Source: Lepidodermella squamata
Taxonomy: Eukaryota > Gastrotricha
Assembly: GCA_047495785.1 (NCBI GenBank)
Contig: JBLDXI010000001.1
Span: forward strand, 4,030,001-4,094,000
DNA length: 64,000 bases
Reading direction: 5' to 3'
Below the pieces are notes generated by a model, which saw nothing but the letters and a program-made list of their open reading frames with translations, had not been told where the DNA came from and ran no database searches. The position numbers and the translations under genes were made by a program. Each line of letters opens with the position of its first letter. Positions within the stretch are counted from its first letter, which is position 1. Below are positions 46,529 to 58,595 of the stretch, piece after piece.

Positions 46529-48773
46529 TCAAAATTCGAGAATGAAAGGCGTTACACTTTTCGCGTAGTCTTTCGGCAGTGCCGCGGCTAATTCCGACTT
46601 GCTAAGCCATTGCGGTTTTCTAAATGAATCACCCTCATTGGCAACTTTCAGCCCGATTTGCCAGTCCATCAAATGAGCTTTAAAGAAGAACACCTTCATG
46701 CCAGATTTTTTCGACGACTGCCGCAATGATTTCGGGTAGCGATAGCTGAAAACGCCACATGGGGCATTTCCGAGGAATTGAACCAGCGGCGGGAAGGGCG
46801 ATAGTTGCTGCTCGGGTGGGTTGATGCTAGGCAGGACGGTTGAAAGAGCTCGCTCAGCTGTTTGACGCAAAGTTTCGCCAGTTTTCCACTGAGCCTAAAG
46901 AAAATATGGAATAATTGATTAGAATTATTATAACCCAACTTTGTCAACCTCTCGCAACAAAAAAATAAAATATCCTACTATTAAATAGCATTTGTTTAAA
47001 TTCTACCTATATGTGAAAATTCGAAGTGTATGAAAATGCAGATGCTACGCTTGTTACTCAAATTATTATCATAGAGGCAAGATGTGCATTTGAAGCTTCA
47101 ACAATATCATCGCAGGGAAACGTAGATGATTTCACTTTCAGACTAACAAAACAAACGATAGCTCGCCTGGAGGAAGATCCGAACTACTTGTAGTTGGCAG
47201 ACGGGTTAGCAGAATCGAGACCTTTATTTGGCGCAACTCGTTCCTGGTCTCTATACCAGACGTCAGCGAGAATACAAATGAGACAGAAGACGATTTACTT
47301 GGAACTTGGAATTATTATCAAAATGTTCCGCTACGAGCTAAAGCTACAATTTATTTGTTCATTGTTGGATTTTCTCTCAAAGCATTTTTGAATTGAAATC
47401 GACATTCGATGAAATGATCATCATCAGCGCCGCATGGCTCCGCTTTCTCATGCACTGGCTGGTGTTATTCTTCCTCAAGAAACCTACGGCTCGCACCTCG
47501 ATGAACTCGCAGCTTTTCAGGTTTTCTCCGGTAAAAGTTAAAAGGATTCGAAATTCATTCAGTTACTTCAATTTTTGGAAGAAACTTTCGAAATTGAAAT
47601 ATGTCTGCAATGGGACCGTACTTATTGTTTGTGAATTGCGTGCTAATCTCATAATCCGTACTATCTCTACAGGCTTGCGTATAGGTGAGACTGCGGCAAT
47701 CCTCCGCGTTGTTCCATAACCCAGTGAAAAATCTATTCATTTGGCGTTCAAAGGTCTCAATTTCCATTTAAACTGCTAAGCACTCCAACGAGACTCTACT
47801 CGAATTAGCAAGGCTGTTTGCTAATAATAAATAACGCTCATGTTTGTTAGTTGGTTTTCGGAATAAGAGAGAAGAAAGAGAATAATAAAAAAAATGAATG
47901 AAGCCTGTCTTTATCTATTTGATTCAGCTCGAAAATTAAAAGATTACTGATCTAGAGAGTGATCGCGCGTAATATTATGCTTTAAAGCGCGTTAAAGTTC
48001 ACCGAAAGCGTTCACACTACACTGTTTCACCTTAACTTCAATTCACTTCAACGAGCACGCGACCATTTTTTGCTCATTTCACTTCACTTTCCCGTAGTGT
48101 GAAAAAGCATATTCTGATATTATATCAATGCGTTCCATTTCTTTTTTTCTTATCGATCAGTCTCATTTTATCGATCGCCAACAAGTTGTGTTCAATAGAG
48201 ATTAGTGATTATCATCGATTTCTCTTCAAACAATACCCATTTATGCAATCAAGTATGTAAATAATATAATACCTGAGGTAAAATGAGATGATAATCCTTG
48301 CCAACTTTCTGCTCAACCACAAAAACGAGTTTTTTATCCAACGCCCGGCGCGTCGACGCCGTGTCATTCTTCTCATCGGCCTCGGTAGTTCGAGGCGCCA
48401 ATTTGAACCGCTGCTTGTCCGCCTCCCACATGTCCTCAGCCTCGACTGCAGTTATGAACGGCCCAGATTCAACCACAGTCGTGCCACTCGGATCAGCCGC
48501 TGCCGCCTTTGCCTTCTTCTTCAAAATCGCCTGGTCATTTCTGTGGCGAACTTCGTGCTCGGAGAGCAGGCTGTTACGAATCTCCATGTGGCGAAACATT
48601 TCTTTCGCCTTCACTTCGAGTTCTGTAAGCGGGGGTTGAATGACAGGGAACCGCTGTAGGCAACAAGCGGCGTAAATATCAAAGGAATTCGCTACATCCT
48701 GAGCGGCTGAATGGGCGAATCTCGCTTTTGTTAAGGCGGATCGAAGTTGGAGAAATCTCGGAATCGCAGCCAT
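46529..48773 (-). CDS. MRPL46: Mitochondrial ribosomal protein L46
   Basis: Minus-strand exons 48773-48273 and 46894-46529; 288 residues (human 279). The first exon encodes a mitochondrial presequence-like start (MAAIPRFLQLRSALTKARF) and the FPVIQPPLTELE and KQRFKLAPR segments. The second encodes the Nudix-fold half (ETLRQTAERAL, MKVFFFKAHL, WLSKSELAAALP). The junction PQ|AQWKTGE is in phase 0. The intron is 1378 bp and I see no gene in it. The ATG at 48773 is preferred to the upstream non-ATG extension. Part of the large mitoribosomal subunit. Confidence 0.92.
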
Positions 48774-48966
48774 TTCAAACAACACAACAAAAATTCTAAA
48801 ATAAACAATAAATACGAAAAATTATGCTTTGAAAGCGTTGATTAAATCAAAAGTAAATGATTTCAGCCATATGCCGATAAATAATAATACAGAATAGCTC
48901 TTTTGTCAAGAAAGATGTGGATTAAAATATATTCTTCATGCACAATTTTAGGGCGGCATTTAATTC

Positions 48967-50474
48967 TCAAGGGAATGGAACAGCGGCTACGACGACAATT
49001 GCCACGGCGAGTAGGGCGATGATAATCCAGTAGGTGCAAGTGCCGCTCTTCTTCTCAACCATTTGAACATTGGTCGTTTGCCGTCTTAGCCGGTCCTAGA
49101 ATTAAAAAATAAAATAAAATAAAATTGAGAATACATAGAATTTGTTTCGATAACAATTTTTCTGCGCTCGTCGAGTCAACGCCCAATTTCTATTCCGAAA
49201 AATTTCAAATTGCGGATGGGACAAGACGTCGCTGAGTTCAACGGACCATTTCTTGGCGGACCACACTAATCACCCCTTATATCCTAACCAAGGATACCAT
49301 CGAAGTGTGCCACTTGAGTGCCAAGTGTAGCAAGGTGTGGCCCATCTAATGAGACTAATTATGACCGAACATTACATTTCATCTTAATAGGGGGCTGATT
49401 TAAATAGAGCGGTCCGCTAAATCAGAGTCCGCTGAGTTCCAAAAACCCTTGCTTTGCTGAACTCGGCGGAACCAATTTAGCGGACCAAATCAAGTTGTAG
49501 TACTTGAATGTTTGGAACTGCCTGAGTGAGGCTAAAGAGCTCAGGTGTGTATAGTAGGTCGTTAGATGGCCCTTTTCAGTAGGAATCTAGCAATCACATG
49601 GCACACCTCCAATCTGGTCCGAAACACTGGTCCGCTGAACTCAGCGACATACAAGACAATATTTATGCTTCTTCTCTGTTATTTACTTCAAAGTCCTCCG
49701 TTTAATTTTCATCCGATCTCTTTTAGTTCACTTTCCAATTGTTGTCATCAAACTTTTGGAAGTTTAGGTAAATCCTTGTTTTGGGACCATGGGGTCAAAT
49801 GATTGGTTAAGCCTTGAAGTCGACAGCGAAATTTTGAACAACGCAGGTGATCTTAATTTGGGTGTTAATGCCGTTTCGAAGTAGAATAACGTGAGCTTTA
49901 ATATGACCATTTTTTCCCCATCGTTACACTCATCTTACATCACGTTGTTTTATGACGGGAATAATCTGTTTCGTGTTTCGTCGAAAAAGAAATATATTCT
50001 GAAGAAAAATAATATTCTCAGACAATAAATATATTCCCCTTTTTCCTCTTTATACAAAAATTTCATTGAAAAGCTGCCAACATTTCAGATAATTTAAAAA
50101 TTATCATCCTAAATTTCGAAATTTGTGATCGGGTGGAAATATAAAATTCAAAGTACTGCCCATCTCTCGAGTTTGAACAGAAAAAATCGACTAAAAATTA
50201 CATTAGTGTGGTCGGCTGTCTGGGTAATATCCTCAATGAGATCGTTTTGTTGTTCGACTTCGCGCCCAATTCCGACCGCCAGTTCTTTCTGCCGATTGAT
50301 AACGCTCGCCAACTGTTCCAGGCCAGCATCTTGCTGCGAAATCAACTGCGCATGCCTAGCTCGGTGGTCGATCGACTCGGACGGTCCTTCGCCGGTATTC
50401 GAGCCATACCCGCCACCGTAACCGCCGGCTGTTTCGTCCTGAAAACGGGTGTAACCGCCCCGGCCTGATGACAT
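48967..50474 (-). CDS. STX8: Syntaxin-8-like Qc-SNARE, short form
   Basis: Minus-strand exons 50474-50202 and 49095-48967; 133 residues against about 236 in human. A Gly-rich N-terminus (GGYGGGYG) leads into the SNARE motif (QDAGLEQLASVINRQKELAVGIGREVEQQ, continuing ITQTADHTN|DRLRRQT) with the central glutamine. Then VEKKSGTC and a tail-anchor helix (WIIIALLAVAIVVVAAV) match syntaxin-8 (NMVDRKSASC). The N-terminal regulatory helical domain is absent unless an upstream exon was missed. It would act in endosomal fusion. The intron is 1.1 kb and carries a MITE-like repeat. Confidence 0.85.
49228..49648. mobile_element. MITE-like element in the STX8 intron
   Basis: Terminal inverted repeats of 21 bp, gtcgctgagttcaacggacc on the left and its near-complement on the right. 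They are flanked by the direct repeat acaagac (49221-49227 and 49651-49657, offset by two bases on the right). Internal words ggtccgctaaat and atttagcggacc form a second inverted pair. No ORF. The superfamily is not assigned. Confidence 0.65.
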
Positions 50475-51615
50475 TATTTTGGTAAATAAAATTCAACCTA
50501 AAAAATTGAAAAATTATTAAAATGACGAAATTTTTCAACATTGTATTTTTCTCAATATTTTTCGCCATTCTGTCTGTCTTCAGTCGATTTGTATTTGTTG
50601 GTAAATTCAAGATAAAAGAAATTTTTTAATATATATAATTTTTTCATCTGACGGCTGGTTCTCAAATTACAGTTTTAGTCACTTGCGTCTTCACAAAAGA
50701 AAAATGTACACAGTTTTACGAAAGATGATGGTATTTAAATGCTAGTTCAAATCATTATTTTTCCAAGGTGTTGCGGTTGTTGAACGCAAGCAAAACGAAA
50801 TAAGAGATGATATATATATAATCTGATTTTTCATTCACCTGTCGTCGATATTTCCACTTTCTACACAGTCACAAACACGGCGGGCGGCCTGGCGGAGACG
50901 AGAAAAAAGAGATATACTATATTATATTTAATCTACGAACCGGGCCGCCCGTTGAAAGCTTCTGGTTGAACCTGAATTGTAGTATTTTCACCTAGTTCTC
51001 CTTGCCAACGAAAAACCGAAAACAAAGGAACAACATAGGCCTAATAAGAAAAATTTCGCAAGAAAAAATTCACAAAAATATTTTCTAAAATTCTTAGTAA
51101 AAATCGTTCCTTTCATGGGATAAGTCAGCCATTGGCCAGGAAATATTGAATAGTATAAGCTCTTACTTGTTCAATCTAGATTAATTCGAAATTAATTTAA
51201 AAATCAGCCTATTTTCCGACTCTTTTTATATCCTGGCATAAATTATTGAATAAAATTTCATGCGTTCTTTGAGTATTTTTGTATCTTTTTCTTGCGAAAT
51301 GTTCAGCGATGATAAAAACTAAAACCGCCCTGGCACCCGTCGACAAACTTGCGTTGCCGCAACAGCAATAAAACGGCTCAAATAACGTAACGCGCTTCTC
51401 AATCAAATATCTTTTATTATAACGATTTTTGGTAGCGTGTGAACATGATGGTGGTGACGCGGTGACGACTGCTGAAAAGACACTTAGTACTGCTCACGGG
51501 CCACGAAGATGAAGAAGAAGAAGAAACGTTCACATCGGTTGATGATGAAGATGATGTCCAATTATTAAATATATATGAAGACTATATTATACTGAGCTAG
51601 AGGTGTGCGCTAACG
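50475..51615. other. Intergenic region between USP3 and STX8
   Basis: 1.1 kb. It contains TATATATA near 50811 and a GAA/GAT-rich simple repeat at about 51505-51555. No gene is accepted. Confidence 0.5.
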
Positions 51616-54531
51616 TCACAAGCTGTGGCGGTGTTTCGGCGGCTGCTGATCCGACGGCGGCGTCACGTGGCCGTTCGCCGACGGCTGGTGGTGCCCGTTC
51701 GTCATCGGGGTCGACGCCCCGCCCTGGCTGCGGCGCGACGACGACCGAGTCGCTTTCGCGCCCTGCTGGAGGTTTTCGTTAGGCGACGCTTCCGAGCTGC
51801 CCGTAGCCGCGGTTGTTGTAGTTGGTACGAATAACGAGGGTGGTACGCGGATGTTCTGCCTCACGTAGAATAAGATGTAGGCTTTGGCGGACTGCACGTC
51901 CTCGAGACTAGCTGGGCGCACCGTCGAGTCGTTGAAATGAAACCATTCACCGTTGTTCTGAGCGAAAGTCGTGAAATGCCCACTTCCAGTTCTATAAAAA
52001 AAATAACAATAAAATTCAATTTAATATATTAAAAAAAAATACCAATAAATTATTTCACTAATAATAAATTAATAAATTATTTCATGTCCCCAAATCGAAA
52101 TCGAAATTTACAAAAATAGTTAAATTAAAATTTCCGATAAATTGTCAAACCTAGATAGCTTTAACCCAATCGATTCAATTGTCAATTTGAAATTTTCTGA
52201 TGATTCACGCGTAATTCCAATCCAATCTAATCTTATGACACTCACTTCGGCTATCTTTGTTCTTTTGAGCATGTAATAAAACGATTATTTTACATAAGCA
52301 AGAAGTAACACTATTCCTCATCACGTTATCATGCCGGTAGAATAGCCTTACGTGCTCAAGTCTATATTCAGGACACTTTTTGCTATCATTTATGGGCCTC
52401 CGTGTAAACAAAGACGGGGAAACTGATATGGTCAGTATACGCTTATCTAGTACACGAGAAGCCGGATTACGAGTAGTATGATAGGGGAAATGCGATTGTA
52501 AGCTATGGTATCGATTTTTTCATCACGTAATAATAATAACTTATTGATGAGAAAATCGAGGAGAAAGTTGCTTAGCACAGTATATCGACTATTTGGGAAC
52601 AATTTTTATATAATATAGACCAAAATAACACTGGAAATATGAAATATCAAAATTTTCAATTAAAATTGTTCTCCTATTATATTTCGGAAAATTAAATCGA
52701 TTTAAATAAAAATATCTAAAATGTACCTAAAATTTTTTGTAACATTTGAAACTAGCAGATTGGATAATAAAAATAAATTAATATTATATGCTCACCCCGA
52801 TCCGTGATGAACCACCACAGCCGCAAGATCGTAGTGGCAATCGCTATTAGCAGCCGATAGACGAGTGCAGCGCTGTTCAGTCAACACATATTTCGACATA
52901 TCGAGACAGCGGAGTGGAAAATCGACGAAAGTATCTAATTTAATTCGATTAGTGCCGTTCCACCAGAACCGTTTCAAATGCACGCAAAGAACGTTCGGTA
53001 ACCGTTTGATCGTGAATTTCTTCGTCGACGGCTGCCGTTTTCGACACATCGGGCAGTAGAAGTGTTCAGATTCAGAGAGTTCTTCTAAATCTGTGAACGA
53101 GCTGAAGCAGTCAACCAACCGGCAAGTCAGTGAATTCGCGGCTAGCAGCTGGTCTTTCGGTATCGGAATATCAAGCGAGAGGTCGAGAAAGGGGTCGCGC
53201 TTCACGCTGACGTTATTGCACACGTGACACGCGACATCTGATTGAAGGAGGCCGCCGAAAATCGCCGCGACTATTGTCAACCGACCGAACATCGACATGT
53301 CACTGGGCGACGACGAGCCGAAATCTGACGAAAGAGCTGATGAAACTGAAACATACGGTTTCGCCCGGCCGTTACTCGGCTGTAAATGAGCTAGTTCGGT
53401 GTGAAGCCGGTCGAGAAGAAACCGCATGAATTCATGCGCGTCTTGTTGCTGATGGCCGCGAAACGAGGGTACGACCCGCCAAATCGCAGCGAACAACGCA
53501 TCGGGCGATATTGTCCTTACATTCTTATCACCTAGCGACAACAGGACTTTTCGTAGTTCTTCAACAACGAGCGAATCCTGTTGTTCACCGCTGTTGGGAT
53601 CTGATGGATGTAGACGAGATTGGTCTCGTTTTCGCCTCAAACGAGTTTCTGGCTGCGAAATCGGCGTGTAAGTATCGAGCAGAACGGGTAGCCGTGAATC
53701 CGCTCCGCCATTCACTCCGCTGCCAGGCGCCGTAGGTGACAACGATTGCCCAGCCACGGACTGACGACGTCGAATCACGAAGTTTTTCGCATCCAACGCA
53801 GGTAATTTGGTGATGTAAGACGCGAAATGATCAATATTGCAAAGAGACTGCACCACCGCGTTCATAAAACATGTATTACCGAGGTTCTTCAAGCCAGGCA
53901 ACTTGTTTGCCCCTGAAGATTGCTGGCGACTGGGCCTTGAGCTATTAGAAACACCGCTCTAAAAATTAATAATTCAAAAAATGATGGCGTATTAAGAAAT
54001 TTTAACAAACATTCGATCTTGAAAGCTTTGCTGGGGTAACGCCATTTTCTTTTGGAGAGCTTGTCGGCGTTAAAGAAGCTTTGAAACTGCGATGAAACGT
54101 ATCATCAAACCAAGTGCAGAACTTTCTAGAAAAATCACCTGTTCAACTGATTTCTCAGTGAATCGAGGGCTTCGTTCGAATTAACCACGTATTCATCGCA
54201 CATATAGCTATATTCAAATTATTAGACATTGAGGTCATCAATGGAAATTGAGTACCAATAAATCGCAGTCGAGTCGCAGTCCATAGATACTGAATGACTG
54301 CTCATCTTCTGGAAGTGGGCCAACGAATGGCCCTTCGCGTAGCGGCTACATCCGACGTGACCACAAAATACGCATATCCAAAGCTGATTTTCCACACCGC
54401 AAACTAAAAAATCATGCCCTAATCAAAAATTATATCCATGAGTTTAAAAGGGACTTACCGAGGCAAGATAATAAGAACTTCCTCGGCAGCTGCGCTAGGA
54501 TGCGATGATTAGTCAAATGCGGGCATTCCAT
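51616..54531 (-). CDS. USP3: Ubiquitin-specific protease 3
   Basis: Minus-strand exons 54531-54459, 54403-54256, 54207-54139, 54086-54011, 53958-52796 and 51991-51616; 634 residues. It starts MECPHL, as human USP3 does. The N-terminal ZnF-UBP has CG, CVFCGHVGCSRY, spaced histidines and YCYMCDEYV. The protease domain has the Cys box GLKNLGNTCFMNAV, QQQDAHEFMR, a CHVC/CPMC zinc pair, the His box HHGSGTGSGHF and FHFNDST. The family removes ubiquitin from histones H2A/H2B. A long Ser/Thr/Pro-rich tail after the catalytic core is not typical of human USP3. The last intron is 804 bp; the others are about 44-52 bp. Confidence 0.92.
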
Positions 54532-55549
54532 TCAAATAAGCAATAAGTTCACGAATGCTTCAGTTCCATGTCCGTATCTAAAAAAATCAACATATAGAGC
54601 AAGGTATTTCAAAGTCAAAGACTATATAAAAATTGAATTTCGAACATAATTATTCATCAGGAGGTCCCAGGTTCCAATCATATGTGGCAGTAATATGATT
54701 AAGAGGCTGACGATACGATTCTGAAAGAGATTACGCGAAAACTTGAGCATTCGATGTCATGCGATAATTTAGATTACTCTTGAACTCTGGTTTTACAATA
54801 TAGGTTACCTTGACATCACCGGACAGAATGACTGATTGATGACTAAGTGCTCAGGAAATAACCTCAAAGCCATACCATCCCCAAGTTAATACCTGGCACA
54901 AAAGTCTAAAATAGAGGACACGCATGAGTCGAACTCTAACGGGCAGTCCTAAAGAAAAAAGTAAATGAATGAGCTATTACTGACCGAACATGGACTCCGA
55001 AGACCAAAGACAAAAAGCCAAACACTCGAAGAACGAGCTGACGAACGAGAACGACTCGAGACAGGACGACAAGAAAAAATGCACGCGCGCCAACTCGAAT
55101 ATCAAAAAATATAAATCGCCAATTTTGTATCAGAAATGATCTAATGCCACAAAAATAACTTTTTCGTAAATATAAGTCGAACAAAAATTACGCAATCAAA
55201 AAATATTGCCGCGAGATGAAAGGGACCGCGGCGAAAAGCCGACTGCGAAAATGTTTGAGAAGTGCCCTCAGCTGATCGCTTACTCGATACTCGATCCGTC
55301 ATACTTGGCTGCTAGCTCTGTGTGATGATGATGGGTAATGGGGAAAGATCTCGAGAGCTAGATTTTGCCTTTTGCCTTTGTTTTTGATTTGTTAATTCGG
55401 CTGGTTGCTTATCGATTTTTGAAATACGTCATCCGAACCTCGCTCTGCGGTTGTTTTTGATCGTTTTTAGTTATGGAGTTCGATCTATTTTCTCGTCAGT
55501 GTTTAAAATTGACTAAGTCTTATTCAATTTTGATGAATAGCTGCTATTT
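54532..55549. other. Divergent promoter region USP3 / beta-propeller gene
   Basis: About 1 kb between divergently transcribed genes. No TATA box is clear and no ORF has coding character. Confidence 0.5.
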
Positions 55550-56971
55550 ATGACTGTCAATCATGCGTGGAAAGTTGTCAGATTATTTGCAATTTTAATT
55601 ATTGCCACTTTCTCGTTGATTCCCGTTTCTTTCATCGCTTTCGATTTTGGCGTCAATGAGAGCTCCCCAGATATCTCCACCCAAGAAATTTCAGCGGGAA
55701 GCAGAAGCTTTGGCAGCTTGGTCAACAAGGAGATCTTTGCTAACAGCTATATGCAATCGGGACATGTTTTCACCGAGAGATATCAGAATTTGCTGCCACT
55801 CTCTTCCCCATTAACTGTATCGCTGATATATTCCTTTTCGCCAGAAGTTGAGAAATACATAAGTGAGGCTATCTACGACCCTTTCACCGAAAATGTATAC
55901 ACTAGCCTCGGCCCGGCCATCATTGACATCGATAGGAAACATATTTTGACTGTCCAACGCGTTTGGTTGTCCCATTATGACAAGCTGTTTGCCAAAGATG
56001 CTAATTACAGGTCAAAAAATACGTTCCCCGAGAATTTTCTCTACAAAAGGACATTCGACTCCGAGTGGACGGCGTCTGAGAGAGGCCGGATTTTAGGAAT
56101 ACCGGCAGCTACAAACTGCAGATACATATACAGATCAGATGGTCCAATGGATCCACGTTTGTTTCGCTGGAACAATTCTATTTTTCTGTCATTCCATATG
56201 TGGCATTATGACAGCCAACTAAACGAAGGTGTTGCTCGAATGTTCATGTGGGATTACCGGCTGAACCGAATGGTTAAGCTTAATGTTCCAAAGGAATTCA
56301 GGCCGAGACTTCAAAGAGCTGAAATAAATTGGGTGCCTATATCTTTCAATAACACTCTGTACTTCATATATTCTTTTGACCCACTTCGTGTCTTCAAATG
56401 CGACTTCTACGGCAATTGTTTGTACTCTCATTGGCCTGACGGCGAAGAAAAAGCGCCTTTTCATTTCTTCCATGACGTCATTCGAGGTGGTTCGCCATTT
56501 GTTCTCTATAAATGGCCTTATTATATATCGATTGGTCATTCTCTGGTGGGCACAACCGATAACAAATCACTTTATGGTGCTCACATCATTGTTATAAGTG
56601 TTCATCCAGTTTTTCGACTGGTATACGTCAGCTCTCCGATTCAAGTGAACAAACGCTTGCTAGCTGGTCCAGTGGTTTCTCGAAATTTTACGATAATACG
56701 CCCATTTGTCTTTCCTGTCGGAATAATCCTCAGATCTCCAGATGTCATCGATTTTAGCGCTCATGTCAACGATGAACGTGGCTACATATTTCGAATTCGA
56801 AACGTTGACACTCTCATGAAAGCTGTGATAGACACTGATAGTCAAAATTCGGCGAAGAACCCGAGGGAACGGCCGAAAAAAATGAGACTTGCACATTATG
56901 TTATCGCGAAAGATTTGGCTGAGTTTCACAAAATATCTAACATTAGATATCCCGAGGTGTTTGATAATTGA
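55550..56971 (+). CDS. Type II membrane protein with GH130/GT91-like beta-propeller (tentative)
   Basis: Intronless ORF of 473 residues. A short cytoplasmic N-terminus and a signal anchor (LFAILIIATFSLIPVSFIAF, residues about 12-31) are followed by a lumenal domain. Residues about 195-202 read GPMDPRLF, like the E/D-D-P-R motif of GH130 phosphorylases and fungal beta-1,2-mannosyltransferases. WVPISFNNTLYFIYSFDPLRVFKC and later RGGSPFV then IGH give the repeated-blade pattern of that five-bladed propeller. Several N-x-S/T sites fit a Golgi or surface enzyme. A glycosyltransferase or phosphorylase role is inferred from motif order only; it could be an unrelated propeller. Confidence 0.55.
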   Translation: MTVNHAWKVVRLFAILIIATFSLIPVSFIAFDFGVNESSPDISTQEISAGSRSFGSLVNKEIFANSYMQSGHVFTERYQNLLPLSSPLTVSLIYSFSPEVEKYISEAIYDPFTENVYTSLGPAIIDIDRKHILTVQRVWLSHYDKLFAKDANYRSKNTFPENFLYKRTFDSEWTASERGRILGIPAATNCRYIYRSDGPMDPRLFRWNNSIFLSFHMWHYDSQLNEGVARMFMWDYRLNRMVKLNVPKEFRPRLQRAEINWVPISFNNTLYFIYSFDPLRVFKCDFYGNCLYSHWPDGEEKAPFHFFHDVIRGGSPFVLYKWPYYISIGHSLVGTTDNKSLYGAHIIVISVHPVFRLVYVSSPIQVNKRLLAGPVVSRNFTIIRPFVFPVGIILRSPDVIDFSAHVNDERGYIFRIRNVDTLMKAVIDTDSQNSAKNPRERPKKMRLAHYVIAKDLAEFHKISNIRYPEVFDN

Positions 56972-57112
56972 CGTTTCTTTCACTGCAAATAGGCTCAATT
57001 TAATTTTTGATGGTTTTGAAAACATCATTATTTTTGCTTAATTCAATTATTTATTGCTAATAGGTTTCGCCTTGTATTATAATATCGATGTTTACCGGTT
57101 TAAGGCAGTTTG

Positions 57113-58595
57113 ATGCGTTCTCGAAAACTCAATCCGAGTTTCAAATTCGCACAACTACCGGTGCAATTGGTGAGTAAAATTCGGCGATTTTTTCATGAAA
57201 TTGAGAATAATCGTTTTGCTATTCTAGTTACTATTCTCAGCTTGGTATTTGCGACGATTCTTTTCATAATGGAGCTTTCATTCTACCTATCCTCGTCAAT
57301 TCACACCGAGCTGCTGGTCGATACAGCTCGAAACCAGAAACTCCTCATTAATCTCAACATAACATTTTACGCCATGCCATGCTCGTTTTTAACCGTCGAC
57401 GCTATGGACGTTTCCGGGGCACAGCAGCACAATATTATGCATCAAATGTTCAAGCAGCGGCTTACGTTGGACGGAAAACCAATCGATACCCACGAGACAT
57501 TGGTGCCAAATTTGAAAAATGACACGGCCAAGGGCGGCGATGGCCACGGACACGGTCATGGCCACGAGGCCCACGCAGAGACTACGACTTTGACTAAAGA
57601 AATCGCCCCGCTAGGAGGAGCTTGCGGTTCTTGCTACGGCGCTGAGTCACCCGAACACCGGTGTTGCAATACCTGTGAAGATGTGCGGGCGGCTTATCGT
57701 AAGAAAGGCTGGAGAATTGATGCCTCGAATATGGTGACGATGGAGCAGTGTAAGGATGAGGCGAAATTACGGGTCCCCGGGTCATCCGAGGCGGAAGGCT
57801 GCCTAATTTTCGGCCAGATTGAGGTCAATAAAGTTGGCGGAAATGTCCATATTGCGCCGGGTCATACGTTCAAAGAAGCTCATGGTCATGGTGAGTTTTG
57901 GAAATTAATTAATTTTTTTATTCATTTTTAATACATTTTTATTTTTTTTTCAGTTCATGATATGCAAGACTTGGCTGGCGTGAAGCTCAACACTTCGCAC
58001 AAAATCACTCATTTATCTTTTGGCAAAGACTACCCCGACCGTGTCAATGCCCTCGATGGCGTTACAGCTGTGGCAAATTTCGACTGGACCATGTTCCAGT
58101 ACCACGTTAAAATCGTACCAACCGTCTATGTCCCACTCGAAGGCGAGGTAATAAATTTTAAATTCTTTCAGGAATGGGTAAGGTCCTAAATTGTTTGACA
58201 TGTCGACTTTATTTCCTCCCTTTTTATTTCATTGAAAATTGTATTATTTGCAAATAATTTTCAATTTTTGGCGTTGAATTTGATTTCTTAATTTTATATT
58301 TAATTTGCAAATTTTTGTAATATTTTAGGCGCTATTCACGAATCAGTACTCAGCGACGGTGAATCAAAAAATGCAAGAGAATTCGATGGAGAAAAACTTG
58401 CCGGGCGTGTTTTTCATGTACGACTTTTCACCGATGACCGTCAAATATACGGAGCAGAAGCGCAGCCTAACGCACTTTCTAACGTCAACCTGCGCCATTG
58501 TCGGCGGCGTTGTTACCGTGGCTGGTCTTGTCGACTCGTTGCTTTACCATTCAAGCCGCGCAATTGCGAAAACGCGGGAGCCGAAAGCTAATTAA
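57113..58595 (+). CDS. ERGIC3: ERGIC3-like COPII cargo receptor
   Basis: Exons 57113-57890, 57954-58147 and 58329-58595; 412 residues. A transmembrane helix near residues 38-60 is followed by the lumenal domain with MDVSGAQQ, the cysteine block GSCYGAESPEHRCCNTCEDV, EVNKVGGNVHIAPG, HLSFGKDYP and VPTVYVPLEGE. LPGVFFMYDFSPM leads into the second helix and a short cytoplasmic end (KTREPKAN). ERGIC3/Erv46 proteins cycle between ER and Golgi as cargo receptors. The N-terminal segment (MRSRKLNPSFKFAQLP) differs from the usual start and a His/Gly run (GHGHGHGHEAHAE) is inserted in the lumen. Confidence 0.93.

Noticed and set aside
54126-54138. A 13-base intron in USP3 (gtgatttttctag)
   Set aside because: Too short to be spliced. 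Using the next acceptor (catcgcag) gives a normal 52-bp intron and keeps the frame.
58148-58200. Possible mini-exon in the second ERGIC3 intron (after ctttcag)
   Set aside because: Splicing it would break the conserved EGE-ALFTNQ junction; probably a cryptic acceptor.
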